A DNA stretch of 64,000 bases from Patiria miniata (taxonomy: Eukaryota; Echinodermata; Asteroidea; Valvatida; Asterinidae). The DNA lies in contig NW_024037063.1 in assembly GCF_015706575.1 (NCBI RefSeq), positions 20,150,927 to 20,214,926 of the forward strand, given 5' to 3'. The number at the start of each line of letters is the position of its first letter. The stretch's first letter is position 1. The notes beneath the pieces are model-generated. The model saw nothing but the letters and a program-made list of their open reading frames with translations. It made no database searches and was not told where the DNA came from. Made by a program: the position numbers and the translations under genes. Below, piece after piece: positions 22,201 through 34,023 of the stretch.

Positions 22201-24029
22201 ATCATGCTGCCACCATTTCAGTCATGTTCCCTGTATCCAATATCAGTACTGAATGTTAATTTTTTTGTGCAAAAAGGAACCAGACTATTTTTCCTTCCAG
22301 CCTCGCTTTGGTTACGTTGATTTGAATGGGGAAAAAACAAGATGGCTGCAACATGATAATGGTCTATTCTTAGAAACTGTTCTCTTTGAGATAGGGAACT
22401 TTAAATGGTGTAATCGCAAAGTATCTCCACCATAGAATGCATCAAAGCAAATTATGTCCATAGAAAAGGGGAAATATCCCTTTTGAACTTTATGCTGGGA
22501 ATGGAATGGGTTGGTCTAGGTAAAGGATTGTTCTGACTCTACATACCGCGTTTCCGAGTCTTGGATCGTATTACCCAAGTCTCGGCCTATTTCAGACATC
22601 CCAACTAGGCCAGCCATGTAACTTCCATTCGCTTTCCTTGTCGAATCGAGTTCCGAGGTTTCGATATTTATAACCGTCTCACTGAATGAATCACGCCAAG
22701 TGTCGCCTTTAAACTGTCCTTCCTCCGTGCTAGTTTTTCCTCTGTACAAAAAGCGCATGCGTAGCTATTGTCGACCACAACCGTGCATGCATTATGCTGG
22801 TCGAGGGTGTAAAGTCAGCACGGAGGTAATTTCGGCACGTCTTACCGGCGGATTCTGTCAGCAAGGTAATTGACGCGGACATGTCTTACGCAAAAGGGAA
22901 ATACTTTGGGGAATATTTTACACAGCGCGCGTCAAATAGGAGTGATACTGCAGTTTGTGTCTGTGTCACCTTTTAGTTCCACACAATATACGCTGAAGGC
23001 AGTAATTCCACCAGAAGATCAATTTTCAATCCATTTAAACTATTTCTGTGACGTCACACTTTTGTTAAGAGTGTAGGTTTTTTTTTATGAATCTTCACTT
23101 TACTGTAGATTATTTTACGAATCTAAAGCTAACTGAAGATTATTTTTTTGGATCTACAATTTTGGTTATATGAAAAGTCTCCGCAATGTCATGTATAAAC
23201 AGGACTGATGTTTGTTTTTTTAAAGTAACACTATCAATGAAAAGAAATTTCAAACAAATTTCAAAGGGTTGGTTGTTCCGCATATTGTTTACCAGTGGAC
23301 AAATTGATTTATTCTCGTCTAGCCTCCAACTTAGTTTACCTCTGACAAATGTCAAAATGTTGGAAACGCTTTCAAACAAAAATTGCAAAATGATGTTACT
23401 GTCAAACAACATGTTACTGTCAAACAACATGTACGTGATATCCTACTGCAAGACAAAACAGTAAAACAGACGGATGGGTACCAGTTGCGTTGCTAATATG
23501 ATAACTGGACACCCCCCCCTTCTCGACCGACCCCCCCCCCCCCCTTTGGGGCAACTAGATGGATTTTTAATGTTTAACGACCAATTGATTCCCCCCCCCC
23601 CCTCCCGGAAAATAAAGCGCCCCTCCTAAGAGCTCCACTGCAAAATATTGAACTCCAGTTAGGCTACATCACAATTGCATTAATCAAAAGGTTATTTAGT
23701 TCCAACATGTTTCAACCAGAATGTTTTCCCTGAAAGTACACGTCTAAAATCACCTCGCGAAAAGATTATTTCCCCGTAGGCCTTTGCCAAAAAGAACAAA
23801 GGAATTCCGTCCATTGAACGTTCACAGAGCATGTCGCCAAGTTGTATTGGAGGAATGTTTGGCACGCTGCAAAAATTTCCAGCCAATGAAAGCATAAGTT
23901 GGTGGCCTGCATTTACACGTCAAAGCGTAGGAAATAAACAAGGTACCACTTAAACCCGTGTCTGGTCTGGTACCCTGCGAAATTGGTTCGTTTTGTGTAA
24001 GCCTTCGCGTTGGTGACCTACTTTTTTAC
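22201..24029. other. Intergenic with C-runs, no supported gene
   Basis: Poly(C) runs near 23512, 23531 and 23591. TGACGTCA at 23049. CTGTCAAACAACATGTTA is tandemly repeated near 23399-23430. The minus-strand 80-codon ORF at 22516-22758 has no recognisable domain. Confidence 0.4.
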
Positions 24030-24039
24030 GTTGCCAACG

Positions 24040-24523
24040 GAACTTCGAAAATGGCGGCACTTTTTTAGAGCAGAGGATAAACACGTTGAAATGACACAAA
24101 GCATTGCTTGACTGAACCGCAGAAACGTTTTGCATGCACGGTGCTCAAGGCTTAAAGCCCCTAGAAACATTTGTGAAATTTTGAGACATTTTTTGGAGAC
24201 ACCTACATCTGCAAGAGCAAGAAAATGGGAACTACGGACAGTGACAGAAAGTATCACATTCACACTGCTTGATGTCATTGTGACCGAAGCCGAGGAGATA
24301 TGAAAATCACACAAACGAAGGGGGACCGTTTTGCAGCATTACCAGTAAAATGGAAATGAGATGACACTTCACTACTGACACTGGAAATACAGGAAGAGAG
24401 TTTCTTTGGATTTATAATTTGTGAACACCAGGAGAACACAGACATGACAGACAGGTTTGCAAGTGGAGTCGCTGTGGATAAACAATGGATGCCTATTGCC
24501 CAGTTCATCCTGTTGCAGGAACG
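24040..24523 (+). other. Possible first exon of an unrecognised plus-strand gene
   Basis: An AAAATGGCGGC element (YY1-like) at about 24049 begins a stretch with several short upstream ATGs. ATG at 24444 opens 26 codons (MTDRFASGVAVDKQ...) that run straight into a consensus donor, CG|GTGAGT, at 24524. The frame would continue in phase 2, and unspliced it stops at once (CGG TGA). No matching downstream exon was found and the peptide is not recognised, so this is tentative. Confidence 0.3.
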
Positions 24524-24529
24524 GTGAGT

Positions 24530-26540
24530 TTTGCTCAATTTATTGGAAGAATTCCATACCTGGACATCACTTGACACCCTGTGCACAAACCCAATGAGAC
24601 TGGTCTGAAAAATTCTGTGTTTTCTCAGTAAATGCTTAAATATTTTCCCTGCAAAATTTGACTTTGTAGGACATGTTATCGCTTTCTGATGGCTGATTTA
24701 CTAGGTCACTGCAGGGAAAAATGAGTGATGTCCATGTATGTAAATCTTTCCAATTTATTTTCCCATTCAGTTGCAAGAGATAGAATTTTCTTCAAATCTT
24801 TCATTTTATCGGAGATTGAAGACAAGAGATTTAAATTTGAATTGTAAAACATGACTGGTATACATAGACCTACATGATGTATCTATCAACAATCATGTAA
24901 CTTCAGGCAGACCATTCATTAATCTTGAAGCATGTTTTGGAGAGAAATAGATTTATACATAGTCTTGTGCAGCACAAGAAAAGTTGGACTGAGTGTGTCA
25001 TACACCAGTCTATTTGTTGTCCTTCAAATTTTAGCAATTTTATCTTAAGTACGAGAGTCCCAAATTTTCCGGTACAAGTCTTCATGATCTATTTAACCTT
25101 TCTGACATAGGCCACGATAATTTAGTAGGAAGGCTGAAAATAGGCCACTAGTGGTATGATTGTGGCATTGTGCCAAGGAGGAGGTATTTTAGCTGACCTG
25201 GGAATCTCGCAAATTTTTACCAGGCCTCATCACAGAGTTGCCCGAGCTAAACAAACTTAGTTACCGGCATGATAAAAAAATGTTATCAACCTGGTCAGGT
25301 AGTTGACTTGCAATTACTAAATGGTGCTTACTAATTCGAATGAGGTCGGACCCCTGGTCACATGGCATCGAACTATTTTGACGGCGATGTGCCCTTGCCT
25401 TGCACCTTGTAATTAGTCTCCTTGCAGCCGCTTGATACCTTGGGGATCCGTTCTTGAATTAAAGTGGTACTGTGGTTTTTTGGCGCGCGTGAATTAATAA
25501 AGCCAGACTACATTTATCTATTTATTTAAACTTGTTTATACACGGTAACCCATCAACCAAGGTTGTTTTTCAAGGGGCCGTGTTGCATGAAAACATGTAA
25601 AATTGGACAATACACAACTTTATAATCAGTAATTCAAAACGCATTCATTAAATGAAGCCAATCTAAAATTGTGGCCCGGGCACGGGTCAAATAAGTTAAC
25701 ATATATTTTCACTCTTACTATTAACCTGAAACACTACCTTATGATGTAGTTAAATATTGGACATTTACATAATCTGTATAGCAATTTGTTTATGTCGATG
25801 TTTGATAATAGTTGAGCTATGGCTGTTTTAGTTTTAATATTGGATATTGGAAATTCACATACGTTTGTACAGCGAACATGACTGTTGGTAGTTTACTGTG
25901 TTTTATAGCTCAGTGGTTTGTCGGCAAGTCGCCGCCTTGTCGGCAAAATCGTGTCTCTTTCGCCAAAGATGCCGCAATGAATAGCGCCACCTATGGTCCG
26001 ATATTGTCCAATATCGTCGGTTCGTAATTGAATAGTGTCCCAAATAGATGGATGGTGACTTCGGCACCTGTTATAGCAGCAGCGGCCTCGGCCTGTCTGG
26101 TCAAGCTTGTCCGGTCAGTCCTTTGCAGATTGATACTGTCTAGAGCAGTTAACAATTAGCAGCTTGACTGATTACATCTTGTATTTTATTTATCCCCGTA
26201 CTTGACCTCTTAATAATCACTTCCTTTAATAACGTCGGGAAACAAGACTTGCATTAAAGGCTTCAAGTTCAACTCACTGTAAAACCTTGTTTATTATACC
26301 GTTTTCGTACTGCTGTAAATTTCAAAGTGGTTAATGACCATCACCTACTTATTATAAGCTATGATCTGTCCTGTTTCAAGAGGAATGCCGTTTCTTACAT
26401 TCAGTTTTCCATAGTATTCACTCTTTTTATTCTTTTGACTGGCCCTGTACCTTTATTGGTTTATAGCCTTGTTTCAGGGCAAATGTGCATATATATATAC
26501 CCTATAGAAAACAATTCCGAGGGCTGGTGGGAATAAAATA
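24530..26540. other. Intergenic or intronic, no supported feature
   Basis: AT-rich sequence without recognised repeats. The ORFs here are short (60-71 codons) and lack domains. If the 24.4-kb exon is real this would be its intron. Confidence 0.35.
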
Positions 26541-26544
26541 ACAA

Positions 26545-26640
26545 ACGTGGTAAGTTGGGACTCGAACCCACGACCTCCTGTTTACTTAACGTTTAAACAA
26601 CAAACTGCGCGCGAGAAGGATCACATCCCACGTTGTTTAC
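26545..26640 (-). mobile_element. tRNA-like SINE head fragment
   Basis: On the minus strand GTGGGTTCGAGTCCCAACTT is a B-box-like region. No good A box or acceptor stem is visible, so a retroposed fragment is more likely than a tRNA gene. Confidence 0.4.
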
Positions 26641-27252
26641 GACCTAAGAACCTAATTATTCTTCGTATTTTACCAAACTCTGAAAAAACCTGATGTTTAA
26701 GGAAAACCCTTTTACTGTATTCCCATGTAAGAGGTGTCACCATGGCAATTGTAGGCCCTATTATAAAATACTTATGATTGTTTCCATGATAACAATATTC
26801 TGCTCGATGAGGAGCCCAGTCTGGACTATATGAATGAAGTCAAATCTTCGTAAACTTCAGTTGAATGGAGATGATATGAATTGAACGAATTGCTATCAAA
26901 GATGTCAGGAATTTTAGTCTGGTTCACCCCCGTCCCTCAGAAAACATGACCTCAATGACCGATTCGAGTCACTTGTTAGATTAAGATATCACTTGGCCAA
27001 ATTTAACAGGAAAATCCTCCTTGGTATGATAACATCTACTTATATTACACGAGGGATAAATCAATCAATGAATGGCGTTTGTTTCCTGTCCCTATAGACG
27101 ATCTTGACGTATTGATGTATGAGAGGCAGTTACAATATAATTGATGTCTTAATTCGCTAAATGGTTCCACCATTTTGTAAATTAAGGCACGTTTTATCTT
27201 CGTAGCTTTTTTCAGAAACAATAACAAACATTGTGTTATTTGTCTTTAACCT

Positions 27253-27330
27253 TATTGGATACTAGTCATACTCAGCGGTTTTACTGTTGTATTTGAGACC
27301 TGACGTCATGATGTATATAAGAGGGCGGAC
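27253..27330 (+). promoter_or_regulatory. Core-promoter-like cluster: CCAAT, CRE, TATA
   Basis: ATTGG (27253), TGACGTCA (27301-27308) and TATATAAG (27314-27321) occur in promoter order and spacing. No coding exon follows within several hundred bases. A solo LTR with internal promoter is an alternative, but TG...CA ends and target duplications were not located. Confidence 0.35.
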
Positions 27331-30105
27331 AACGCCTTAAATGCTCGTTAAATTGTTGTCCTTACTTTAAGTATTCTGTTTGATGTGATGTTTCTGATTG
27401 GTCAATTCAAGCACGTGCCCCGAGGACCGACAGACAAAGGGAGAACAACAGATTCTTTGTTGTCCTCGAGAGTTCATCTTTTGTTGAAAACGGTCCTCGA
27501 TCGTGCGTTTGTGTGCTTAGTCTGTGTGAGAGTATTATATTAAAGGGACAAAGGGAAAATACAATGCCTCGTCCCCGAGAGTTATGTAAAGTACGATTGT
27601 GTGTATGTTAGCGTGTATAAATAATAATATTTGACCCCTCGCCAGAGGTCATACAGACACAAAAAAATAATACCCTGGTCAATCTCTGGCTCTACATCTG
27701 AGTAAGCTATTGAGGCAGTGTCTGGACTATATGTTTAATGTGAGCACTGTCAGTTCTTCTTGATCCATTTCCGGACTTTTGGTGAAAGAAATAGACTGGT
27801 CATCTTGAAAGGGCAGCCAACATGGCTCCGTTTCAATGACACACGTTGATTTGGCCTTTGCGCTTGACCGGAAATAACGAACAACAACTTTAATTTCGAC
27901 CTGGGTCAAATTTGTGCGAAGAGGGCATCTGGCCAATAAGAAACTAAAATGACACCCTTCTTGATGAACAGTGACAGTTAGGCCTGTTCTGTAATTGAGT
28001 TTGCTTGTCTCAATTAAAGTCGTTTCCTGTAGCGCTAATAGTCTGTTTTATTTGGTAAAAACGGGAATTCTAAAAATTAAATATTGGAGTTCAAACACTC
28101 CGCGTTTTGGAAAAAAAATACCATTCTCTGTCGTGGATAAAAAGTGCGATTTTCAGAATACGTAGTTACATGAACAATTGCAAATGTCAACCTTTTTGTG
28201 GCAGTTTCAATTATTATTTACAAGTTTGTTTTCAACCATCGTATTTATTATTGAATTATAATGGAATAATTGGTCATGAATTACCAGTAATGACGCTTTT
28301 TGATAGCTAAGTATAAGGCAATTTGTTTGTTGATATAAAGCTCTTGAATGCTGCGAGGAAACGAGCCAAAATAGCCAAAAATAAAAATTGCAGATAGAAT
28401 TTATCGACAGGTTTACAATTAATTTTGGTGTGAAATTATTTACTATACACAGGGCAAATACCACAGCTCAACGAAAGACATTTATTATGTAAAATCAAAC
28501 ATTCAAACTATGACATACAAATGTACTTTCGTCGGAATTTTATTAACACTATCACATTTCAAATAATTAGTTACAATCTGTCCGATATATGATATATTCC
28601 AACACATGTAAGTTCACGAATTAGTAAACCCAGTGAAAATTACAATCAGAAAATCGTTGACTTATGTAATTATCCTAAATTTAGGCTTGGTTTTCCAGTC
28701 TGTAAATTATTCTATTTCAGTTCTCGTAATGGTCCAAAACAAAATAGAATTTTGTTAATTATCCGATTCTCTTGTAATGATTTAATCGGAAATCATTACG
28801 TTTCAGGGGAAACGAAATCGATAGGAATGTATTTGAATTAATAGTACACTAGTTAGATAAAATACTGCAGCAAAGCGAAACAAAACAAAACAAAACAATT
28901 TTATCAGCAACCTTCTAATCAACATGGTTTAAATTGCAGTTAAGGTGCTCATTCATCTGATATCGAATGAACACTTTTTCAAGATCTTTTTCGTATTTCA
29001 GTCACATCAATAAAAAAATAGCTGGGATTAGTTTCCAGCGACGAAGAGTAAAACAATGATCTTTGAAGTCTGGTCACTGCCACCCAGGTCAGGTATTTTG
29101 CAAGTTGCCATAGCAGACTTTAACCAAGCCTAGAGACATGCAAAAGCGTTAGCATTTATTAAAACATTTTCAAACTTTGGTCACACCATTAACCATTAAC
29201 GCACACCTTATGACCATTTTCGGTTTTGCTACCGCCATATGATTTCATCAAGTTTTCTAACGGGACAGCAAACTCTCATGCTCACGAGACTTTTTTTAAA
29301 GTTTGCTTGTTAATTTTAGCAGACATAGGTAAGAGGCAAGTAACTTTCTTTTGCCACGAACGGCAAAGGGCAAAACTCGGTGATTGGTGCGCGTTTTACA
29401 TCAACCAATGATTTATGAGAATACGCATACTGAAATCTATATCCTTGTAGAGACATTTCTTTGTTCTCGTGTAGTAAAGTTTTCGAGTTTGAAAGTGTAC
29501 TTTCCAAATGCTCTTATTTTAACCAGAATTAATTTCCTTGGCTGAAATTCGGACTTAATAGGTCTATCCCTTTTCTAAAACTCATCCATTTGCGACATAT
29601 CAACCCACCTTGGAAATTCCTAGTTTTTGAGTAAAATCCATATATCTATTTTGTGAAAACCTTGTGGAGACGTATTCATCTACAGAAATTGCCCTGTGGA
29701 GACGTATACAATATTTTGTTCCCTATTGTGTGCATGTCTCCAGAGGGCACGGTGTATCAGATCACTACTCCCTTTTAAATTTGATCTGTACCGACTGTAA
29801 CACTTCTTGTTCCCACATCCTGCCTACTCCCTCCTTTGTGTTTCTCCTTCCATCCTTGCATACCTGTGTGACCCCTAAATTATTTGTTTCTGTACTACTG
29901 TCATTTTGCCTTTAACAAAGGTCTTTCAAGGATCAAGTTAAACCAAGTAATAATTTTGATTTATATATTTCAGTTCAATCCAGTCACGGTTTGCAGCAGT
30001 TTTAGAAATTTTCATCTTATGTTGTCGCGAGTAATGAAACAATTTCACGCATAGAACTATACCAAAACGACTAACAAGTGTTTTTTTTTTTTTGTCGTGG
30101 GGTCA
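27331..30105. other. Intergenic, AT-rich
   Basis: No coding evidence. AACAAAACAAAACAAAAC microsatellite near 28880. Related phrases (CCCCGAGAGTTATG, CCTCGAGAGTTCAT) near 27466 and 27575. The right end is probably the 3' UTR and flank of the LRR-Ig gene. Confidence 0.4.
29155..29160 (-). terminator. Possible distal poly(A) signal for the LRR-Ig gene
   Basis: AATAAA on the minus strand, about 1.15 kb beyond the stop codon. It is a distal AATAAA hexamer downstream of the stop. I saw no closer one, but one hexamer in AT-rich DNA is weak evidence. Confidence 0.2.
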
Positions 30106-30140
30106 TACATTATGTTCACCCTTGCGCGTTGATGCGTTCC

Positions 30141-30355
30141 TAAGAACGCAATTACTCTGAAGTATTGCGTACTCATCGACACATTTTGTCAGAACGTTTC
30201 TTAGAAACGCCTGAACACTGCGCATTCCGTAGGCTTGCTGACTCCGTACCGAAACGTTCTTCAGAAAGTTACATATTCCATATAGGCTTGCGGAATCCGC
30301 AACGATTTTCCCCCCTCAGAACGCCACATACTCCGTAGGCTTGCCGCTGGGGATC
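30141..30355 (-). repeat. Degenerate tandem copies of the gene's terminal coding segment, running into the 3' UTR
   Basis: Read on the minus strand, the block GCAAGCCTACGGAGTATGT followed by GGCGTTCTGA ends the coding region (stop at 30318-30316). About 55 bp further on there is GCAAGCCTATATGGAATATG followed by TAACTTTCTGA (30290-30261, about 24 of 31 positions alike). Then comes GCAAGCCTACGGAATGCGC (about 30237-30211) and a weaker copy near 30167-30141. The sequence before GCAAGCC also aligns (TGCGGGATCCCC, TGCGGATTCC, TACGGAGTCA). The array therefore spans the stop codon. Confidence 0.7.
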
Positions 30356-32571
30356 CCGCACCGTGTCGCTGGATCTAACGCGGTGTAGTTCGGATCGCGG
30401 ATCATGAGCACCGCGTTCTCGTACAAATGCGAGTCTGTGGATTCACAGCTGTCTCTGCTGTTGTCAGTACTGCCGCTGCAGCTGCTACTACTGCACGTGG
30501 TCAGCGGCAGGTAGTCCTGGGTTTCGTTCAGTTTCTCCCGACTCCCGTTAGAGTTCTTCCCGCCTCGGAGGTGACTGAGCGCTATGTACCTGCCGTGTTT
30601 GGGCGCGGAGTCCTCCACTTTGTTCATTCGTAGCGAGGTGTTCGTGAAGGCGGGGCGGCGTGCCGGTTTGGCATACAGGTACTTGGGTGCAGAAATCGCA
30701 TCCATCACTCGCTGGAGGCTAAGAGGTTCAACCTGCGCCTCCTCGATCTCAAGACATGCTTCCTCTCCGTCTGCGTAACCTCTATGCTTGTCTTGCCTCT
30801 TGGGAACCCTTGGACGAACCTTCTCTATCTGCCTCCTGTACCAGATGTAGAAGAAGATCAACGCAGTGGAGAGAGTCGTAGAGAAGGTCACCAAGGCGGT
30901 TGCAATGATCCCCGCCGTGGAGTCGCAGATGAGAGACTGATCGTGGTCCGGTCTGCACCTGGTGGCCCCAGCTTCGCTGCACGGTATCCCAGTCATTTCC
31001 GTTGTCAGTGACTCGGTATCCCCGAGGGAGTGGCCCTCGGGCTTAGACACGACGAGCGAGAATTGAGCCAGGTCACTGCCCTTCTGGTTCTCGGCGTGAC
31101 AGGTGTAATTCCCGCTGTCCTCTTCGCGAGCCTCGGAGATCCTGAGGGAACCGTCAGTGAGCTGAGCGACTCGGTCGCTCCTCTGATTGGTCACGTGGCC
31201 TCCGTGGGGGGTCATCCAGGTCACGATTGGTTCGGGGATGCCGGTGGCGTTGCAAGGTAGAATCGCGTTCTGTCCCCAGACTGCCTGAACGGAACGCTGA
31301 ATCTGTGGACACCAGGAACCAAATAGAGTTACAGAGTTATAATTCTCAAACCCTCACAAATCAATCACTAGTAAATCACAAGTCAATCACAAGTCACTCG
31401 GTCCCATTTAAATAGAAATTGAAACAATCTTTGACAGAAGGCCTTCCTTAACATTGTTCAACCCTTGACCTTTGTGACCATAATCTAAGAATCTAAGATC
31501 TAAACATGAATCACACTTTCCGAATTTTAGACCGGGATGTCGCCGTTTTCTGTTTTCCTAGCTATACCACTAGCTGACGTGACTTGAACAATGAACTGTG
31601 GAGATTGTGGATAGATAGTTCTGTGTATTGAAGAATCTTACCTTGGTTATTATCGGCTTCTTGCACTCGAGAGGGATCTTGAGAAATCGGAGGTCTATGC
31701 CAAGCAGTGAAGGAGGTTTAGCGCAGAGAATCGGGTGGCTGATATGAAGGCTGATGGATCCCCTCTCGTCAACAATTCCCTTCCGGAGGAACTCGATCCT
31801 ACAGTCGCAGTTGATGGGATTCCCTAATATCCATATGTCTTGGAGTGTGGAGAGGAGGAAGCTTAGGTCTGGAAGGGATGTCAGCTGGTTGTCGCTCAGT
31901 TGTAAGATCCGCAGCTGTGTCATCCCGTCAAAGCTTCTGGGATGGATGTATTGGAGTTTGTTGCTCTGCAGGGCAAGGAGGTTTAGGTTCTTCAGCCCAA
32001 ACAGCGCGCCTCTGTCGATGAAATGAATGTCGTTCTCCTGTAGAAGGAGCTTCCTGAGGCTCGTGAGACCTGTGAAGGTGCCAGGCTGGATCACCGTGAT
32101 GTTGTTCAGGGAGATGTCTAGGTCGCGCAGGCGCTGGGCGCCTGTGAAGGCGCCGCTGGTCAACGCCTGGATTTTATTTAACTTGAGAATCAGGCTGGTT
32201 AGGTTGGTTAAGCCTGTGAAGGCGCCAGGTGCTATGGTGCTGATCTCGTTCATGCTAAGGTCCAAGTTCTCTAGGTGCCTGTAGTGACTGAAGGACCTCT
32301 CAATCAGATTGGTCAGCAGGTTGTTGTGGAGGTCCAGCACCCTGACGTCCGTGTGGCTGTTGGGAATGCAGTCGAGTTGGCGGGAACCGCAGTTAAATGT
32401 TCCCGGCTCGTCATCCTCGCACGCCGCGTTTGCACATTTCGAGTTTCCCGGTCGTCTTAGCTCCAGGGCGGCGCCCTCAACGTTAGATAGAAGTCCAGCC
32501 AATAGCCAAAGCAACGGTGGCATAATGGCTACTCCTTTTGCAAACTGTGAAGCCGACCAAGTGCTCCACAT
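30316..32571 (-). CDS. LRR-Ig single-pass transmembrane receptor-like protein (two coding exons)
   Basis: Coding exon A is 32571-31642 and exon B is 31302-30316. They are joined in phase 0 across a GTAAGA...CCACAG intron and give about 638 aa. The first ATG (32571) lies 8 nt after a good acceptor (pyrimidine tract then AG at 32581-32580), so a 5' non-coding exon probably lies upstream. An ATG at 32523 (MPPLLWLLAGLL...) would also give a compact signal peptide. Numbered from 32571: signal peptide to about residue 33; LRRNT cysteines 46, 51, 61, 68; about seven 24-residue LRRs at roughly 72-250; LRRCT cysteines 255, 257, 283, 303; Ig domain with Cys327, Trp339 and Cys378 in a DSGNYTC motif; a Cys-containing stalk (418, 426, 436); TM helix about 441-464; a Ser/Tyr-rich tail ending EYVAF, which fits a class II PDZ ligand. 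N-glycosylation sequons occur in the LRR and Ig parts. The order LRR-Ig-TM without FN3 matches Kekkon/LRRC24/LRRC4/LINGO-type adhesion receptors. By analogy it acts at the cell surface in cell-cell recognition, often neural. The exact orthologue is not assignable. Confidence 0.9.
31303..31641 (-). other. Phase-0 intron of the LRR-Ig gene
   Basis: On the minus strand the 339-bp intron starts GTAAGATTC right after ...ATAACCAAG (Ile-Thr-Lys) and ends TGTCCACAG before ATTCAGCGT (Ile-Gln-Arg). It separates the LRRCT from the Ig domain, a common exon boundary in LRR-Ig genes. Without splicing the LRR frame meets a stop at 31570. Confidence 0.85.
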
Positions 32572-32579
32572 AACGTCGT

Positions 32580-33865
32580 CTGTCAAGAAAAGAAGAAGAG
32601 ATGGTTGGAATTATTACGTTAATTGTTATGAGAAATTCAACATGGTTACTACCAATTTGTGTATTATGGTCAATCGATGCAAAAGTAATGGTAGAAGCTA
32701 AGTAACAGTTCTTTATGTCCAAATTCTAAAACTCGGCATCATTCATTCAAACTTCAGGGAAAGTACGCTGAAAATGTATAGCCTTTAAGTCCCGCTTTTG
32801 GAGTCAACTCATTGTAATCGCGTCGGTGCTATTCACTGGCAAGTGCAATTAGCGGCTGCATCTGTTTCCAGAATACGGTCTTTCCAGCTCCCAGAATTTT
32901 GTACAGGTGCCAAAGAATGTAACCCGATAGTAAAGCTTTAATGCGTTTAGGGAAGCCTTTTCATCAGTGTGTTAATTGTGACCTTCCGTTTTTCACTTCA
33001 TGCATCTGGCCTGGATCCCAGAGCAAAACTGCGCAGTAATGCCTCCAGATTTTTGAGGTGTAATCCAACCACTCAGGTTGCAGCGTGCATGTTGCTACAT
33101 CGGTACATTAATAACCTTTGGTCGAGCTCGACTAATAATTATTGCCGTTTCTGAGATTTTTATTTTCATCAATGCGGTGGATTTTGTTCACACGGGACCT
33201 CAAAATTTGGCCCCGTTCTCGTTTTTTAATTGAGCATTACCGTTGCTAATTTTGTTGGCTTGCCATGGAAGGTCAATCAAGAAAGGCTTTTGGGTGTTTT
33301 ATTTTTGAATTATATTGGTGGTTATCAGCTGAAATGGAAGCGAGAAGAAAGCCACGATGCCTACTCGGGTTTTCAACTTGTGTGACGATCTTCATTGGGT
33401 CACCACATCTGGGCCTTTTTTCGTAATGAATGTGCAACATGCAAGACGTACAGGAAGCGGTTACCCAATACCTCCAAAGGTATTTCACACCATGACCTAG
33501 TTGGTCTATGATTAATCGTGTCAGATCCCTAGTTACAGTCATCTGAATCCGTCCCAAACATTGATAGCCTATTTCTGCCACGCTTATCAATTTGACAAGG
33601 AAGGTACGCGTTCGTACGTGGCCAAGGGCCCCATCCCCATCCAGGAATCGACGTGTTGTATACTACCCGCCCTACGGTTATCCGCGATGACAGGCTGGGC
33701 TGACATTTTCACAGTTCCGAACATTTGAAACCTGATCCATCCGGATTTTTACAGACTGCGGTTGATGAGCACGGGTCATGTAACACATTACAGTCTCTAT
33801 CATGTCTTGCTCTTTTGGCTTTTCCTAATGAAAAGCTGATGTTATTGTCATTTTCTTCACATTAT
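32580..33865. other. Upstream flank or 5' intron of the LRR-Ig gene
   Basis: Minus-strand pyrimidine tract and AG (about 32602-32580) form the acceptor before the first coding exon, so part of this region should be intron. No upstream exon or promoter could be identified. Confidence 0.4.
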
Positions 33866-34023
33866 TACCTCCGCCAAGGAGGTTATATTTTCATCGGCGT
33901 TGAAAATATCCAGGAGTTTCCTTAAGGATTCGTCACCATTTATGGGAGTATTTTGTTTTTGATGTACCGACAATATGGGGAATTATTTAGCCTTGGCGGA
34001 GGTTTGCGCTCTCTGAGTGATTA
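33866..34023. mobile_element. Short MITE with CCTCCGCCAAGG / CCTTGGCGGAGG ends
   Basis: ACCTCCGCCAAGGAGGTTAT on the left and GCCTTGGCGGAGGTTTGCGC on the right are inverted at the CCTCCGCCAAGG core. The same ends in reverse order bound the degenerate element at 9056-9603. Confidence 0.65.

Noticed and set aside
24018..24586. Minus-strand ORFs of 98 and 103 codons
   Set aside because: They overlap each other in different frames, lack domains, and oppose a more plausible plus-strand first exon.
30427..31260. Plus-strand and off-frame ORFs over the LRR-Ig gene
   Set aside because: They are shadows of the minus-strand coding exon, which has clear domains and splice sites.
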